Made by a program: the position numbers and the translations under genes. Below are positions 1 to 7,198 of a stretch of DNA of 34,815 bases, piece by piece. The stretch is from Paludibacteraceae bacterium (GTDB taxonomy: Bacteria; Bacteroidota; Bacteroidia; Bacteroidales; Paludibacteraceae). The notes under the pieces were generated by a model. The model was given only the letters and a program-made list of their open reading frames with translations, had not been told where the DNA came from and searched no databases. Numbering within the stretch: the first letter of the stretch is position 1; each line of letters opens with the position of its first letter. The stretch covers positions 1 through 34,815 of the forward strand of contig JAHDRA010000095.1 in assembly GCA_018433525.1 (NCBI GenBank), read 5' to 3'.

Positions 1-105
1 AAGAACTCCCGATTTTTCTTCAATTCCAACAATATCAAAATCGTCTAATATCTCTTTCGGAAGAATGTAACGGGCAAGTGCATCAAGCTGTTCGTAAGTG
101 GACAT
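1..105 (-). CDS. Transposase N-terminal region, partial (probable ISAon1/ISL3-like first ORF)
   Basis: The 35 visible codons start with ATG at 105 and begin MSTYEQLDALARYILPKEIL, continuing with acidic residues to the window edge, where the frame is still open. The same peptide is encoded from 34715 at the other end. From memory, short N-terminal proteins with a pattern like LARYILPKEILDDF occur in Bacteroidota IS elements of the ISAon1 kind, where the transposase is split over two ORFs. That assignment is recognition of family style, not of a diagnostic motif; the DDE catalytic region would lie beyond the edge. It is transcribed outward from the window. Confidence 0.5.
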   Translation of the reverse strand, partial: MSTYEQLDALARYILPKEILDDFDIVGIEEKSGVL

Positions 106-170
106 ATAAAAAGTATTTTTTCACAAAGATACTTTTCTTTTCTACAAACACATATTTTTGCAGGTGAGCC
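1..170 (-). mobile_element. Left end of an insertion sequence (copy 1), cut by the window edge
   Basis: Read on the minus strand, this holds an IS end beginning near GGCTCACCTG (170-161), a leader, and the first codons of a transposase. Positions 5-141 are the exact reverse complement of 34679-34815, so the same element is present at the other window end in inverted orientation. The leader of both copies has a TATCTTTG box (here 124-131, complement) about 20 nt before the transposase start, a plausible Bacteroidota -7 promoter element. The outermost few bases differ between copies, while GGCTCACCTG is kept. The exact boundary is inferred from this shared decamer; no target-site duplication could be tested because the rest of the element is outside the window. 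Confidence 0.7.
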
Positions 171-207
171 CAAAAAATATGTGTTTGTAGAAAAGAGAAG
201 TATCTTT
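125..207. repeat. Long inverted repeat: 35-bp arms, 13-bp spacer
   Basis: The left arm 125-159 and right arm 173-207 are reverse complements at 34 of 35 positions (one transition at the AGATACTT(T/C)TCTTT step). The 13-base spacer contains the presumed IS terminus CAGGTGAGCC. The left arm is the leader of IS copy 1. The right arm resembles the same leader in opposite orientation, so the structure looks like two IS ends meeting head to head, the outer one reduced to about 40 bp. The IS copy at the other window end lacks the palindrome. Confidence 0.85.
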
Positions 208-516
208 CCTCTATAAATCATAGGTTAATTTTTTGAATAAGATAATCGTATTATTTTGATAATCAGATTATTGCTGATATTTGATTCTTAAAAAAAGACA
301 AAGCGATAACGTCCGTCTTCATTGCTAAAAACGGAAACACAGAAATATTTAAAATACTTTCCTCTGCGAGCTTTCCTGTCTCACACGCGTTTTCATTACC
401 GGCAAATTCTATTGTTCATTTTGCGTACACGGGATAATATCTTTCGATATTTCGCCACAAAGATAAGGAACTGAGAAAATGCCGGAAGAAACCACCCGAA
501 GAGAGAGGTTTCTCAA
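208..516. other. Intergenic stretch without a recognisable gene
   Basis: AT-rich DNA between the IS-end palindrome and the last codon of the IS110 remnant. No convincing reading frame or hairpin was seen on either strand. The part nearest 516 may be the non-coding end of the IS110-type element, because it lies directly downstream of that transposase's stop codon. Confidence 0.5.
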
Positions 517-1137
517 TCAGGCTTTTACTGCCTGTAAATTTCTCGTGACATCAAAAGGCTTTCCGTTTTGCAATACGTTGAAAATAATAACCAGCATTTT
601 GCGGGTTATAGCCAGTAATGCCTTTTGAGATTTCATCCGTTTTGAGAGATGATAGTACTTTTTACCCAAAAACGTCTTCTTTGAGCGGGCTGCCGACCAC
701 GATACCTGAATTATTACTGTGCAAAGATACGCATGTCAATGTACTTTTGGTTAAACGGCGAAATTGTCGGCTGAGTTGACGCATCTGTTGTAAAATCCCT
801 TCAGGAACAAAACTGCCCTTTATCAAATCTTTCTGAAGACATTCTGCTATCCACTGTGCATCCTTTACATCGCTCTTTCGCGCGGGCAAGTGCTTGGTAA
901 AATAAGGATTGATTAGTTTTAACGAAAAATCTGATTGAAAAACCTGCCTTATAGTTAAATACTCGTACTCTCCATCGCTACATCTCTACAACCTTCCTCT
1001 ACCAAAATATCACGCAAGGTTATCAGATCAGGCGTGAGTGTCCCGTAAAGTTTTTCTAAAATTTTTTTGCCTTGTTCGTCCAAAATGCACGCAAATATGC
1101 TATCTTTGTGGACGTCAAGGCCACATGCTTTTTCCAT
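517..1137 (-). pseudogene. Degraded IS110-family transposase (frameshift plus internal deletion)
   Basis: Three pieces of one transposase are recognisable on the minus strand. The N-terminus (1137-955) reads MEKACGLDVHKDSIFACI, with the DEDD-type first aspartate in GLDVHK, and reaches MESTSI before a stop. After a frameshift near 945-957 the frame continues as SDFSLKLINPYFTKHL and ARKSDVKDAQWIAECL, the conserved IS110 RKSDVKDA block, down to RQLSRQFRRLTK. After a large internal deletion near 690-735 the frame shifts again to SWSAARSKKTFLGKKYYHL and the usual C-terminal helix, ending with TGA at 519-517. Intact IS110 transposases are about 300-400 residues; roughly 200 residues are visible here. 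It cannot be active. Confidence 0.85.
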
Positions 1138-1278
1138 AAAATTACCGAATTAAATTGTTCAACAATTAGTTTATTTCATTGGTCGTTAAAAAACCAATTT
1201 ACAAAAGCAACATTTGTGCTTCGAGCACGGTACGGTAAACCTTTCAAGTTTTGTGGCCTTGATTTTTATTTTCACACG

Positions 1279-1310
1279 TTTGGAAATACCTCGATTTTCA
1301 TGTAATTTTG
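1279..1310 (+). promoter_or_regulatory. Predicted Bacteroidota-type promoter of metF
   Basis: TTTG at 1279-1282 (-33 element), 20 nt, then TAATTTTG at 1303-1310 (-7 element), matching the TTTG / TAnnTTTG consensus of the primary sigma factor in Bacteroidota. It lies 62 bp before the metF start. It also lies just upstream of the IS110 remnant's transposase start, so it may once have belonged to the IS end. Confidence 0.6.
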
Positions 1311-1371
1311 CAATTAAATATCTTTATTCCTCGTTTTTTTATTGTAAGTTTCTTACGTTTCCTTTTAAGAT

Positions 1372-2322
1372 ATGAGTATTGTCGACAAAATAAAAAGTTC
1401 TTCTTCCACAGCATTTTCTTTCGAGCTTTTGCCTCCATTGAAAGGGGATGGCATAGCTTCCGTATTTAAAACCATCGATTTACTAAGAGAATTCGATCCT
1501 AAATATATCAATATTACAACGCATCGGAGCGAAGTTATTTTCAAACAAAACGATCAGGGACTTTTCGAACAATCAGATGTTCGTCGGCGTCCTGGGACGG
1601 TCGCTATTGCCGCTGCCATAAAAAGTAAATATAAAATTCCGGTTGTTCCGCATGTGATATGCAGTGGATTTACAAAGGAAGAAATTGAATATGAACTTAT
1701 TGATTTGCAATTTTTGGGAATCACTGACCTTTTGCTGCTCAGAGGAGATAAAGCCAAGCATGAGAAGGATTTTGTTCCAACGGGACATATGCATGCCACC
1801 GATCTTCAGCAACAAGTCAACAACTTCAACAAGGGCATTTTTCTGGATGGCAGCAGAATGAAAGCACTTCCCGCAGAGCCTTTTTCCTATGGAATGGCAG
1901 CCTATCCTGAAAGACATGAAGAATCGCCCAACACCGAATCGGACTTGTATTATACTAAAATGAAAGTGGATGGCGGAGCCGAATATCTGGTTACCCAAAT
2001 GTTTTTCGACAACCAAAAGTATTACGATTTTGTAGATAAGTGCAGAAACATGGGGATTACCGTTCCTATTATTCCAGGTATAAAACCAATAACTTTAATG
2101 AATCAGCTCACAGTGCTGCCTAAAATTTTTCACACCGAAATTCCTGAAGAGTTTGCGTCTGAACTTCGCAAGTGTAAAACCGATGCAGAGGCAACCGAAG
2201 TGGGGGTGGAATGGTGTACCAAGCAGGCCTCCGATTTAAAGGCTCATGGTGTACCAAGTATTCATTTTTACAGCTTAATGGCTGCACAGAGTGTTAAGCG
2301 TGTTGCTAAAGCCGTTTTTTAA
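1372..2322 (+). CDS. metF: 5,10-methylenetetrahydrofolate reductase
   Basis: This flavoprotein reduces 5,10-methylene-THF to 5-methyl-THF, supplying the methyl group for methionine synthesis. The 316-residue product is of normal length for bacterial MetF. Visible family blocks along a single TIM barrel are FSFELLPP with Glu18 (the catalytic Glu28 position of E. coli), PHVICSG (92-98), LLLLRGD (120-126, Asp for FAD/folate), YPERHEE (179-184), VTQMFFDN with Gln209 (folate), PIIPGIKPI (232-240) and HFYSLM near the end. The ATG is the only sensible start. A DUF4834 gene follows after 18 nt. The folate gene folD and the methyl-cycle gene ahcY lie nearby on the opposite strand, which fits a one-carbon cluster. 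Confidence 0.95.
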   Translation: MSIVDKIKSSSSTAFSFELLPPLKGDGIASVFKTIDLLREFDPKYINITTHRSEVIFKQNDQGLFEQSDVRRRPGTVAIAAAIKSKYKIPVVPHVICSGFTKEEIEYELIDLQFLGITDLLLLRGDKAKHEKDFVPTGHMHATDLQQQVNNFNKGIFLDGSRMKALPAEPFSYGMAAYPERHEESPNTESDLYYTKMKVDGGAEYLVTQMFFDNQKYYDFVDKCRNMGITVPIIPGIKPITLMNQLTVLPKIFHTEIPEEFASELRKCKTDAEATEVGVEWCTKQASDLKAHGVPSIHFYSLMAAQSVKRVAKAVF

Positions 2323-2340
2323 AATATTCAATCTCTATTT

Positions 2341-2574
2341 ATGCATCTTATTTTTTCCATACTGATTCTCATTGTCTTTATTGGAGTACTTTTCCTTCTT
2401 TTTGTGTTGGGATTCATTCGGTCGTTTTTTAATTTTGGGAGAAAAAGTAAAAAAAGAAAACAATCTAAGGAAGATAACAACATTTTTACGCATTCATCAA
2501 AGAAGAAAAAAATTTTCGACAAAAACGATGGAGAATATGTTGATTTTGAAGAAATTGAAGAAGAAACAAAGTAA
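2341..2574 (+). CDS. DUF4834-family small membrane protein
   Basis: A 77-residue protein with one N-terminal hydrophobic helix (about residues 3-28), a short Phe/Arg turn, a strongly basic stretch rich in lysine (about 34-58), and the C-terminal signature DGEYVDFEEIEEE. That layout, membrane anchor, basic linker and GEYVD(F/Y)EE end, is the pattern of the Bacteroidota-only DUF4834 proteins, whose function is unknown. The start is 18 nt after the metF stop on the same strand, so it is probably co-transcribed. A second frame (2372-2641) overlaps it, but lacks the family signature and is a shadow. Confidence 0.75.
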   Translation: MHLIFSILILIVFIGVLFLLFVLGFIRSFFNFGRKSKKRKQSKEDNNIFTHSSKKKKIFDKNDGEYVDFEEIEEETK

Positions 2575-2930
2575 GTGGATAAATCCAGAAAAAATTTGTT
2601 CCGATAAATTTCTCTCACATTTGGGCATGGGCTACAAATAGTTTCGTCCTTAAGAGATTTACTCATTAGCCAATTCAAAGGGAAAGTCAAAGTCGGAAGA
2701 GTTGTTCGATAGTCAGGAAAACCAAGCTCGTTTTTTTATTGAAAGCAATTTTGTTAAACAGCCCTGCTGATTTTTTTTTAATATCCACCCCCTGGAGAAG
2801 TTCTGCATAAAAGTTTTATAGGGTAGATAAAGTTTTATCTGTTTTATACAAGATTAAAACCTTTTTCCTATTGTGGAGTTGGGTTTAATTGCTTGAATTT
2901 ACGAGAGAATATAATTGTCCCAATATAAAT
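2575..2930. other. Intergenic region carrying one copy of a 31-bp repeat
   Basis: This lies between convergent genes: the DUF4834 gene on + and rsmE on -. No gene is supported. A minus-strand frame (2690-2328) opens inside the repeat and runs antisense through the DUF4834 gene, but its piece CSPCPN followed by mixed hydrophobic residues has no signature I can defend. T-rich runs at 2730-2740 and 2770-2780 are present without a clear stem-loop. Confidence 0.5.
2665..2695 (+). repeat. 31-bp dispersed repeat, copy A
   Basis: Begins ATTAGCCAATTCAAAGGG and ends AAAGTCAAAGTCG. It is identical over all 31 bases, and in the same orientation, to 15706-15736. The flanking bases differ immediately on both sides. 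A 31-base exact match 13 kb away is far beyond chance, so this is a true repeat rather than a composition effect. Its nature is unknown; an IS or MITE terminus is one option. Confidence 0.9.
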
Positions 2931-3659
2931 TTATTGATTGATAAGCGCTACGGTCGTGCAGGCCACAATTCCAGCTGTCTCTGTTCTTAAACGCCCCACT
3001 CCGAGAGAAACAGGATCGAATCCTTTTTCGATGGCTGTTTTTACTTCGTCGATACTGAAGTCGCCTTCAGGACCAATCAAAATAAATATTTTCGTGGATG
3101 GTTCTATCAGTTTTTTTAAAAAATTTCTCTTTCTCACACAGTCAAATTCTTTCATTATCTGGTCGGTATAACAGTGTGCTATGAATTTTTGCTGTGCCGA
3201 GTAGGTTGTCAGTACTTCCTGAAAACTGCAAAGGGAATGAACGACAGGAAATTGTGCTCTCATTGATTGCTTGCAGGCAGAAATAACAATTTTCTCAAGT
3301 CGTTCGGGCTTAATCATCTTTCGCTCGGAAAACTTACAAATAATAGGGGTAATTTCATGTATCCCTATTTCGGTTGCTTTCTCAACAAACCACTCAAAAC
3401 GCTCGACATTTTTAGTGGGAGCTATGGCAATGTGTAAATGATAATCAACGTTTCCCTCATCAGGCAAAGTCTCAAGAATTTTAAATTCGCAATGGTTACT
3501 GTCTGGGAAAAGAATTTCAGCAAGGTAGCCATTCCCCTTTCCATCAACTATCACTATTTTATCTCCTTTTTTTAAGCGAAGAACTTTTATGGCATGTTGT
3601 GATTCTTCTTTGGGTAAAACATTGTTAAAAGCAACTTCGGGAGCATAAAAAACGGTCAT
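2931..3659 (-). CDS. rsmE: 16S rRNA (uracil(1498)-N3)-methyltransferase RsmE
   Basis: RsmE uses SAM to methylate U1498 of 16S rRNA in the decoding centre. The protein has an N-terminal PUA-like barrel (about 1-70, with VVDGKGNGYLAEI) followed by a SPOUT knot. Family blocks are HLHIAIAPTKNVERFEWFVE, ATEIGIHEITPI, SACKQSMRAQFP, and the SAM-binding ILIGPEGDFS and LGVGRLRTETAG. The length of 242 residues is typical. I chose ATG at 3659; the frame extends three codons to a TTG, which is less likely. It lies downstream of folD on the same strand with an 83-nt gap and may be read from the folD transcript. Confidence 0.93.
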   Translation of the reverse strand: MTVFYAPEVAFNNVLPKEESQHAIKVLRLKKGDKIVIVDGKGNGYLAEILFPDSNHCEFKILETLPDEGNVDYHLHIAIAPTKNVERFEWFVEKATEIGIHEITPIICKFSERKMIKPERLEKIVISACKQSMRAQFPVVHSLCSFQEVLTTYSAQQKFIAHCYTDQIMKEFDCVRKRNFLKKLIEPSTKIFILIGPEGDFSIDEVKTAIEKGFDPVSLGVGRLRTETAGIVACTTVALINQ

Positions 3660-3742
3660 AATTATCAAAAAGTAACGATAAAATTTATTGTGTCAAAACA
3701 GGCAATATAAGTTGAACCAAATTTATCCGAAAAAAATTATAT

Positions 3743-4636
3743 TTATCCATTTTTCTCATAAATTTCGGCTTTGGCAGCCAACAAGGTGTTTTTCATAAGC
3801 GAAACGCGAGTCATTAATCCTACACCTCCCGGCACAGGAGTAATAAATGAACATTTTGGAGCCACTTCATTGAAATCTACATCTCCTTTTAGTTTGAAAC
3901 CCGATTTTGTTTCGGTTGAGGGAACTCTTGTTGTTCCAACATCAATAACCACTGCTCCTTCTTTTACCATATCCCCCTTTAAAAATTCTGGTTGCCCTAT
4001 GGCTGCCACGATAATATCGGCTTGTTGGCAAATTTCTTTCAAGTTTTTGGTATGACTGTGGCAAATCGTAACGGTTGCATCACCCGGATAAGTTTTTTGC
4101 ATCAAAAGCATGGCAGTAGGCTTACCTACTATGTTACTGCGCCCAACAACAACACAGTTTTTTCCACTGGTTTCTATCCGATAACGCTTCAATAATTCCA
4201 TAATTCCCATTGGCGTGGCCGAAACATAACACGGTAATCCTATACATAATCGGCCAACATTGATCGGATGAAAACCATCTACATCTTTTTTATAATTAAT
4301 TGCTTCAATCATTTTTTGTTCCGAAATATGTTTCGGTAAAGGTAATTGAACAATGAATCCATCAACATCAGTATCTTCATTTAAGCGTTCCACTTCTTGC
4401 AGCAAACGTTGTTCTGTTACATCTTCTTCTAATCGAATCAGAGTGGATTGAAATCCGCAGATTTGACAATCTTTGATCTTTCCGGCTACATACGATTCAC
4501 TTCCACCATCATGACCAACAATAATCACTGCCAGATGAGGACGCTTTTTACCGGCTTTTATCATTTGTTGAACTTCTTCAGCAATTTCCTTTTTTATCTG
4601 TTCCGAAATTAGTTTTCCATCCAAAAGGGTATACAT
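3743..4636 (-). CDS. folD: Bifunctional methylene-THF dehydrogenase / methenyl-THF cyclohydrolase
   Basis: FolD interconverts 5,10-methylene-THF, 5,10-methenyl-THF and 10-formyl-THF, linking MetF's substrate pool to purine synthesis. The protein has 297 residues, the usual length. Seen: [10 protein letters not shown] with Tyr49 and catalytic Lys53, [14 protein letters not shown] (92-104), [14 protein letters not shown] (117-130, Asp120), the Rossmann loop [12 protein letters not shown] (162-173) for NAD(P), and [10 protein letters not shown] (267-276). The loop before SATPMG has Ser where most homologues have Cys (PCTP), a mild variation. It lies between ahcY and rsmE on the minus strand, 246 nt after ahcY, with a stem-loop in the gap. 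Confidence 0.95.
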   Translation of the reverse strand: MYTLLDGKLISEQIKKEIAEEVQQMIKAGKKRPHLAVIIVGHDGGSESYVAGKIKDCQICGFQSTLIRLEEDVTEQRLLQEVERLNEDTDVDGFIVQLPLPKHISEQKMIEAINYKKDVDGFHPINVGRLCIGLPCYVSATPMGIMELLKRYRIETSGKNCVVVGRSNIVGKPTAMLLMQKTYPGDATVTICHSHTKNLKEICQQADIIVAAIGQPEFLKGDMVKEGAVVIDVGTTRVPSTETKSGFKLKGDVDFNEVAPKCSFITPVPGGVGLMTRVSLMKNTLLAAKAEIYEKNG

Positions 4637-4708
4637 GTTATAACTTGATTAAATGTTTTTAGGCATATCAATTTCATCAGAATATAATTTATTTTTTAAA
4701 GGTCTGAT

Positions 4709-4763
4709 GGAACCCACATGATTATATTCATTCGTGTTTGTCTATGCAATACATGTGGGTTTC
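4709..4763. repeat. Inverted repeat between ahcY and folD
   Basis: AACCCACATG (4711-4720) pairs perfectly with CATGTGGGTT (4752-4761); a G-T and a G-C pair can extend the stem to 12. The loop is 31 nt. In the plus direction it is followed by a T-rich run (4761-4770), but the genes run on the minus strand, where no U-tract follows, so it is not a standard terminator for ahcY. Confidence 0.6.
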
Positions 4764-4882
4764 TTATTTTTACGGTTTTTAGTTTGTTTGCAGAAAAAGG
4801 TAATTGAGCTAAAAAGAATGAATTGAAAATAAAGGAAAACAACAATATCTTCGTGGAAAATACGATTAATTTTTTAAACACT

Positions 4883-6307
4883 TCAGTATCGGTAATGTTC
4901 CGGTTTAAAAGGTCCTTCGGGATTCACACCAATATATTCTGCCTGCTCTTTGGTAAGTTGGGTAAGCTTTACTCCCAATTGGCCTAAATGCAGTCGGGCA
5001 ACTTCTTCGTCCAAATGTTTAGGTAAACGATAAACATTTATTTCGTATTTTTTTGTAAACAGCTCAATTTGAGCCAGTGTTTGGTTGGTAAAGGAATTGC
5101 TCATGACGAAAGAAGGATGACCTGTTGCACAGCCAAGATTTACAAGCCGTCCGTCGGCAAGAAGCAAAACACTGTGTCCATCGGGGAAAATATACTTATC
5201 CACCTGCGGTTTGATATTTACTTTCTGAATGCCAGGAAATTTTTTCAATTGATCCACCTGAATTTCGTTGTCGAAATGTCCGATATTGCACACAATGGAG
5301 CCATCCTTCATTTTTTCCAAATGCTGAATGGTGATAATATCGCGATTGCCGGTGGCAGTAACATAAATATTCCCTTCAGGCAAAGCATCTTCTACCGTAC
5401 ACACTTCAAATCCTTCCATTGCAGCTTGCAAAGCACAAATCGGGTCAATTTCGGTTACCAGCACTCTTGCTCCATAAGCCCGCATGGATTTGGCACAACC
5501 TTTCCCCACATCACCATAACCACAAACTACCACAACTTTGCCTGCCAGCATGATATCTGTTGCCCTTTTTATCCCGTCGGCCAAAGATTCACGGCAGCCA
5601 TAAAGATTATCGAATTTCGATTTGGTAACCGAGTCGTTGACATTGAAAGCGGGGAACAGCAATGTTCCTTCCGCAAGCATCTGATAAAGCCGATGAACAC
5701 CCGTAGTGGTTTCTTCCGAAACGCCACGAATTTCCGGAGTTATTTTCGACCAGAAGTTGCTATTTTCCTTTAAAACTTTTTTCAATATAGCCAACAATTC
5801 TTTTTCATCTTCTCCTTCGGCAGGCCGGTTCAATACGTTTGCATCTTTCTCTGCTGCCACACCTGTATGAATCATAAGCGTTGCATCGCCGCCATCATCA
5901 ACAATTAAATTCGGGCCTTTACCGCCTTCAAAAGTTAAAGCCTGCAAGGTGCACCACCAGTAATCTTCCAGTGTTTCGCCTTTCCAAGCAAAAACAGATA
6001 TTCCGGCTGCTGCGATGGCTGCAGCGGCATGATCCTGCGTGGAATAAATATTGCAACTGCACCAGCGTACTTCAGCGCCAAGTTTTGCTAACGTTTCAAT
6101 TAAAACAGCCGTCTGGATAGTCATGTGAAGTGAGCCGGTAATGCGGGCACCTTTCAGTGGCTGCTGGGCTGCATATTTTTCTCGAATTGCCATAAGTCCC
6201 GGCATTTCTTTTTCTGCCAGTTCTATTTCCTTTCTGCCAAAATCGGCCAACGAAATATCGGCCACCTTGTACGGCAAAGAAGTGAACAATGCTTTATTGT
6301 CTGTCAT
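4883..6307 (-). CDS. ahcY: Adenosylhomocysteinase (S-adenosyl-L-homocysteine hydrolase)
   Basis: Hydrolyses S-adenosylhomocysteine to adenosine and homocysteine, removing the product inhibitor of SAM-dependent methylation and returning homocysteine to MetF-fed methionine synthesis. The 474-residue product has the substrate-domain blocks [16 protein letters not shown] and [11 protein letters not shown], the active-site block [18 protein letters not shown], the NAD-binding loop [23 protein letters not shown], and the conserved C-terminus FKPEHYRY that completes the partner subunit's cofactor site. I start at ATG 6307; the frame continues seven codons upstream to a TTG at 6328. The start is divergent from the tatD-like gene, and both have their own -7 box. 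No SAH riboswitch-like structure was seen in the short leader. Confidence 0.96.
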   Translation of the reverse strand: MTDNKALFTSLPYKVADISLADFGRKEIELAEKEMPGLMAIREKYAAQQPLKGARITGSLHMTIQTAVLIETLAKLGAEVRWCSCNIYSTQDHAAAAIAAAGISVFAWKGETLEDYWWCTLQALTFEGGKGPNLIVDDGGDATLMIHTGVAAEKDANVLNRPAEGEDEKELLAILKKVLKENSNFWSKITPEIRGVSEETTTGVHRLYQMLAEGTLLFPAFNVNDSVTKSKFDNLYGCRESLADGIKRATDIMLAGKVVVVCGYGDVGKGCAKSMRAYGARVLVTEIDPICALQAAMEGFEVCTVEDALPEGNIYVTATGNRDIITIQHLEKMKDGSIVCNIGHFDNEIQVDQLKKFPGIQKVNIKPQVDKYIFPDGHSVLLLADGRLVNLGCATGHPSFVMSNSFTNQTLAQIELFTKKYEINVYRLPKHLDEEVARLHLGQLGVKLTQLTKEQAEYIGVNPEGPFKPEHYRY

Positions 6308-6356
6308 TTTGTTGATTCTTTTGTTCAAATATCCTTTAAATCTAATGAAAAGTTTG

Positions 6357-6364
6357 CAAAGATA
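6357..6364 (-). promoter_or_regulatory. Predicted -7 box for ahcY
   Basis: The minus strand reads TATCTTTG, a perfect TAnnTTTG element, about 50 nt before the ahcY ATG. I found no clear TTTG at the -33 position, so the call rests on the -7 match and its placement. Confidence 0.45.
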
Positions 6365-6386
6365 TGAATTTTACTTGAAAATTCTT

Positions 6387-6394
6387 TACTTTTG
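6387..6394 (+). promoter_or_regulatory. Predicted -7 box for the tatD-like gene
   Basis: TACTTTTG followed by CA, 47 nt before the ATG at 6441. It is arranged back to back with the ahcY box about 30 nt away. No clear -33 element was found. Confidence 0.4.
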
Positions 6395-6440
6395 CATCAA
6401 TGTTTTCAAAGGTAGCCGCAGTTCATAGAGGCCGATAAAG

Positions 6441-7079
6441 ATGAACATTTTTGTTGATATCCATACACATGGGAAATCTGAATTTAATCCGTATTCTGTG
6501 AGAAGTTTACAGATTAAGGAGGCAGCTCTTTTTTTTGATGCTGAAGAGCGGCGGTTTTGTTCGGTGGGTATTCATCCTTGGAATGCAGAACAGGATAATC
6601 TTCAAGATTTGGAAAGGTTTTTTCGTTATTCTTCCGATACACGGTGGATAGCGATAGGTGAATGTGGACTCGACAAAAATATTTCCACTCCTTTTGCCAC
6701 GCAGAAAAGCATTTTTGAAGGTCAAATTTCTTATTCCGAAAGTTTGAAAAAACCTTTGATTATCCATTGTGTCGGTTATTTCAACGAGTTGTTGGAAATT
6801 AGGAACAAGTTTCGACCCGAACAACTTTGGATTGTGCATGGCTTCCGCGGAAAGCCCGAATTGGCCAAGCAATTATTAAAAACCGGAATTTCTCTTTCAT
6901 TTGGCGAAAAACGGAATGCGGCAAGCGTGGCAGTAACGCCAATTGACAGACTTTATGTGGAAACAGACGAAAGTTTATTGCCGGTTGAACAGTTTTATCG
7001 AGAAATTGCAGAAATTAAAAATTGTCGGCCCGAAAATTTGAATGCGGGAAAGAAATTGCTTCATTTGAAGAATATTTGA
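6441..7079 (+). CDS. TatD-family metal-dependent hydrolase
   Basis: TatD proteins are amidohydrolase-fold, metal-dependent enzymes; characterised members are DNases or D-aminoacyl-tRNA deacylases. This 212-residue protein is shorter than the usual 255-265. It retains the metal-site residues: HTH (His8, His10), SVGIHPW (41-47), AIGECGLD with Glu74, LIIHCVG with His109, IVHGFRG with His133, and VETDES with Asp176. The missing length is mostly after the first HxH and in the loops before the C-terminus, so it probably belongs to the short Bacteroidota subgroup. It stands alone between ahcY (divergent) and the protease operon. Confidence 0.85.
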   Translation: MNIFVDIHTHGKSEFNPYSVRSLQIKEAALFFDAEERRFCSVGIHPWNAEQDNLQDLERFFRYSSDTRWIAIGECGLDKNISTPFATQKSIFEGQISYSESLKKPLIIHCVGYFNELLEIRNKFRPEQLWIVHGFRGKPELAKQLLKTGISLSFGEKRNAASVAVTPIDRLYVETDESLLPVEQFYREIAEIKNCRPENLNAGKKLLHLKNI

Positions 7080-7198
7080 ATCGATTCAGCTAAAGTTGCA
7101 ATTTTCAAAGAGATAAACCGAAAAAAATTAATTCTTTGAAACAAAAATTGTTTGATTATTATTGTTCTCTTTTTTACTTATGACATAACCAACAAAAA

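Noticed and set aside
2328..2690. A 120-codon minus-strand frame overlapping DUF4834
   Set aside because: It runs antisense through the DUF4834 gene, whose GEYVDFEE end is conserved; its start falls in the 31-bp repeat. No motif supports it.
5069..5773. A 234-codon plus-strand frame
   Set aside because: It lies wholly antisense inside ahcY, whose motifs are complete; the peptide has no family pattern and is a shadow.
6308..6440. An SAH or SAM riboswitch before ahcY
   Set aside because: The leader is short and AT-rich, and I could not find the required conserved helices; two ordinary -7 boxes explain the region.
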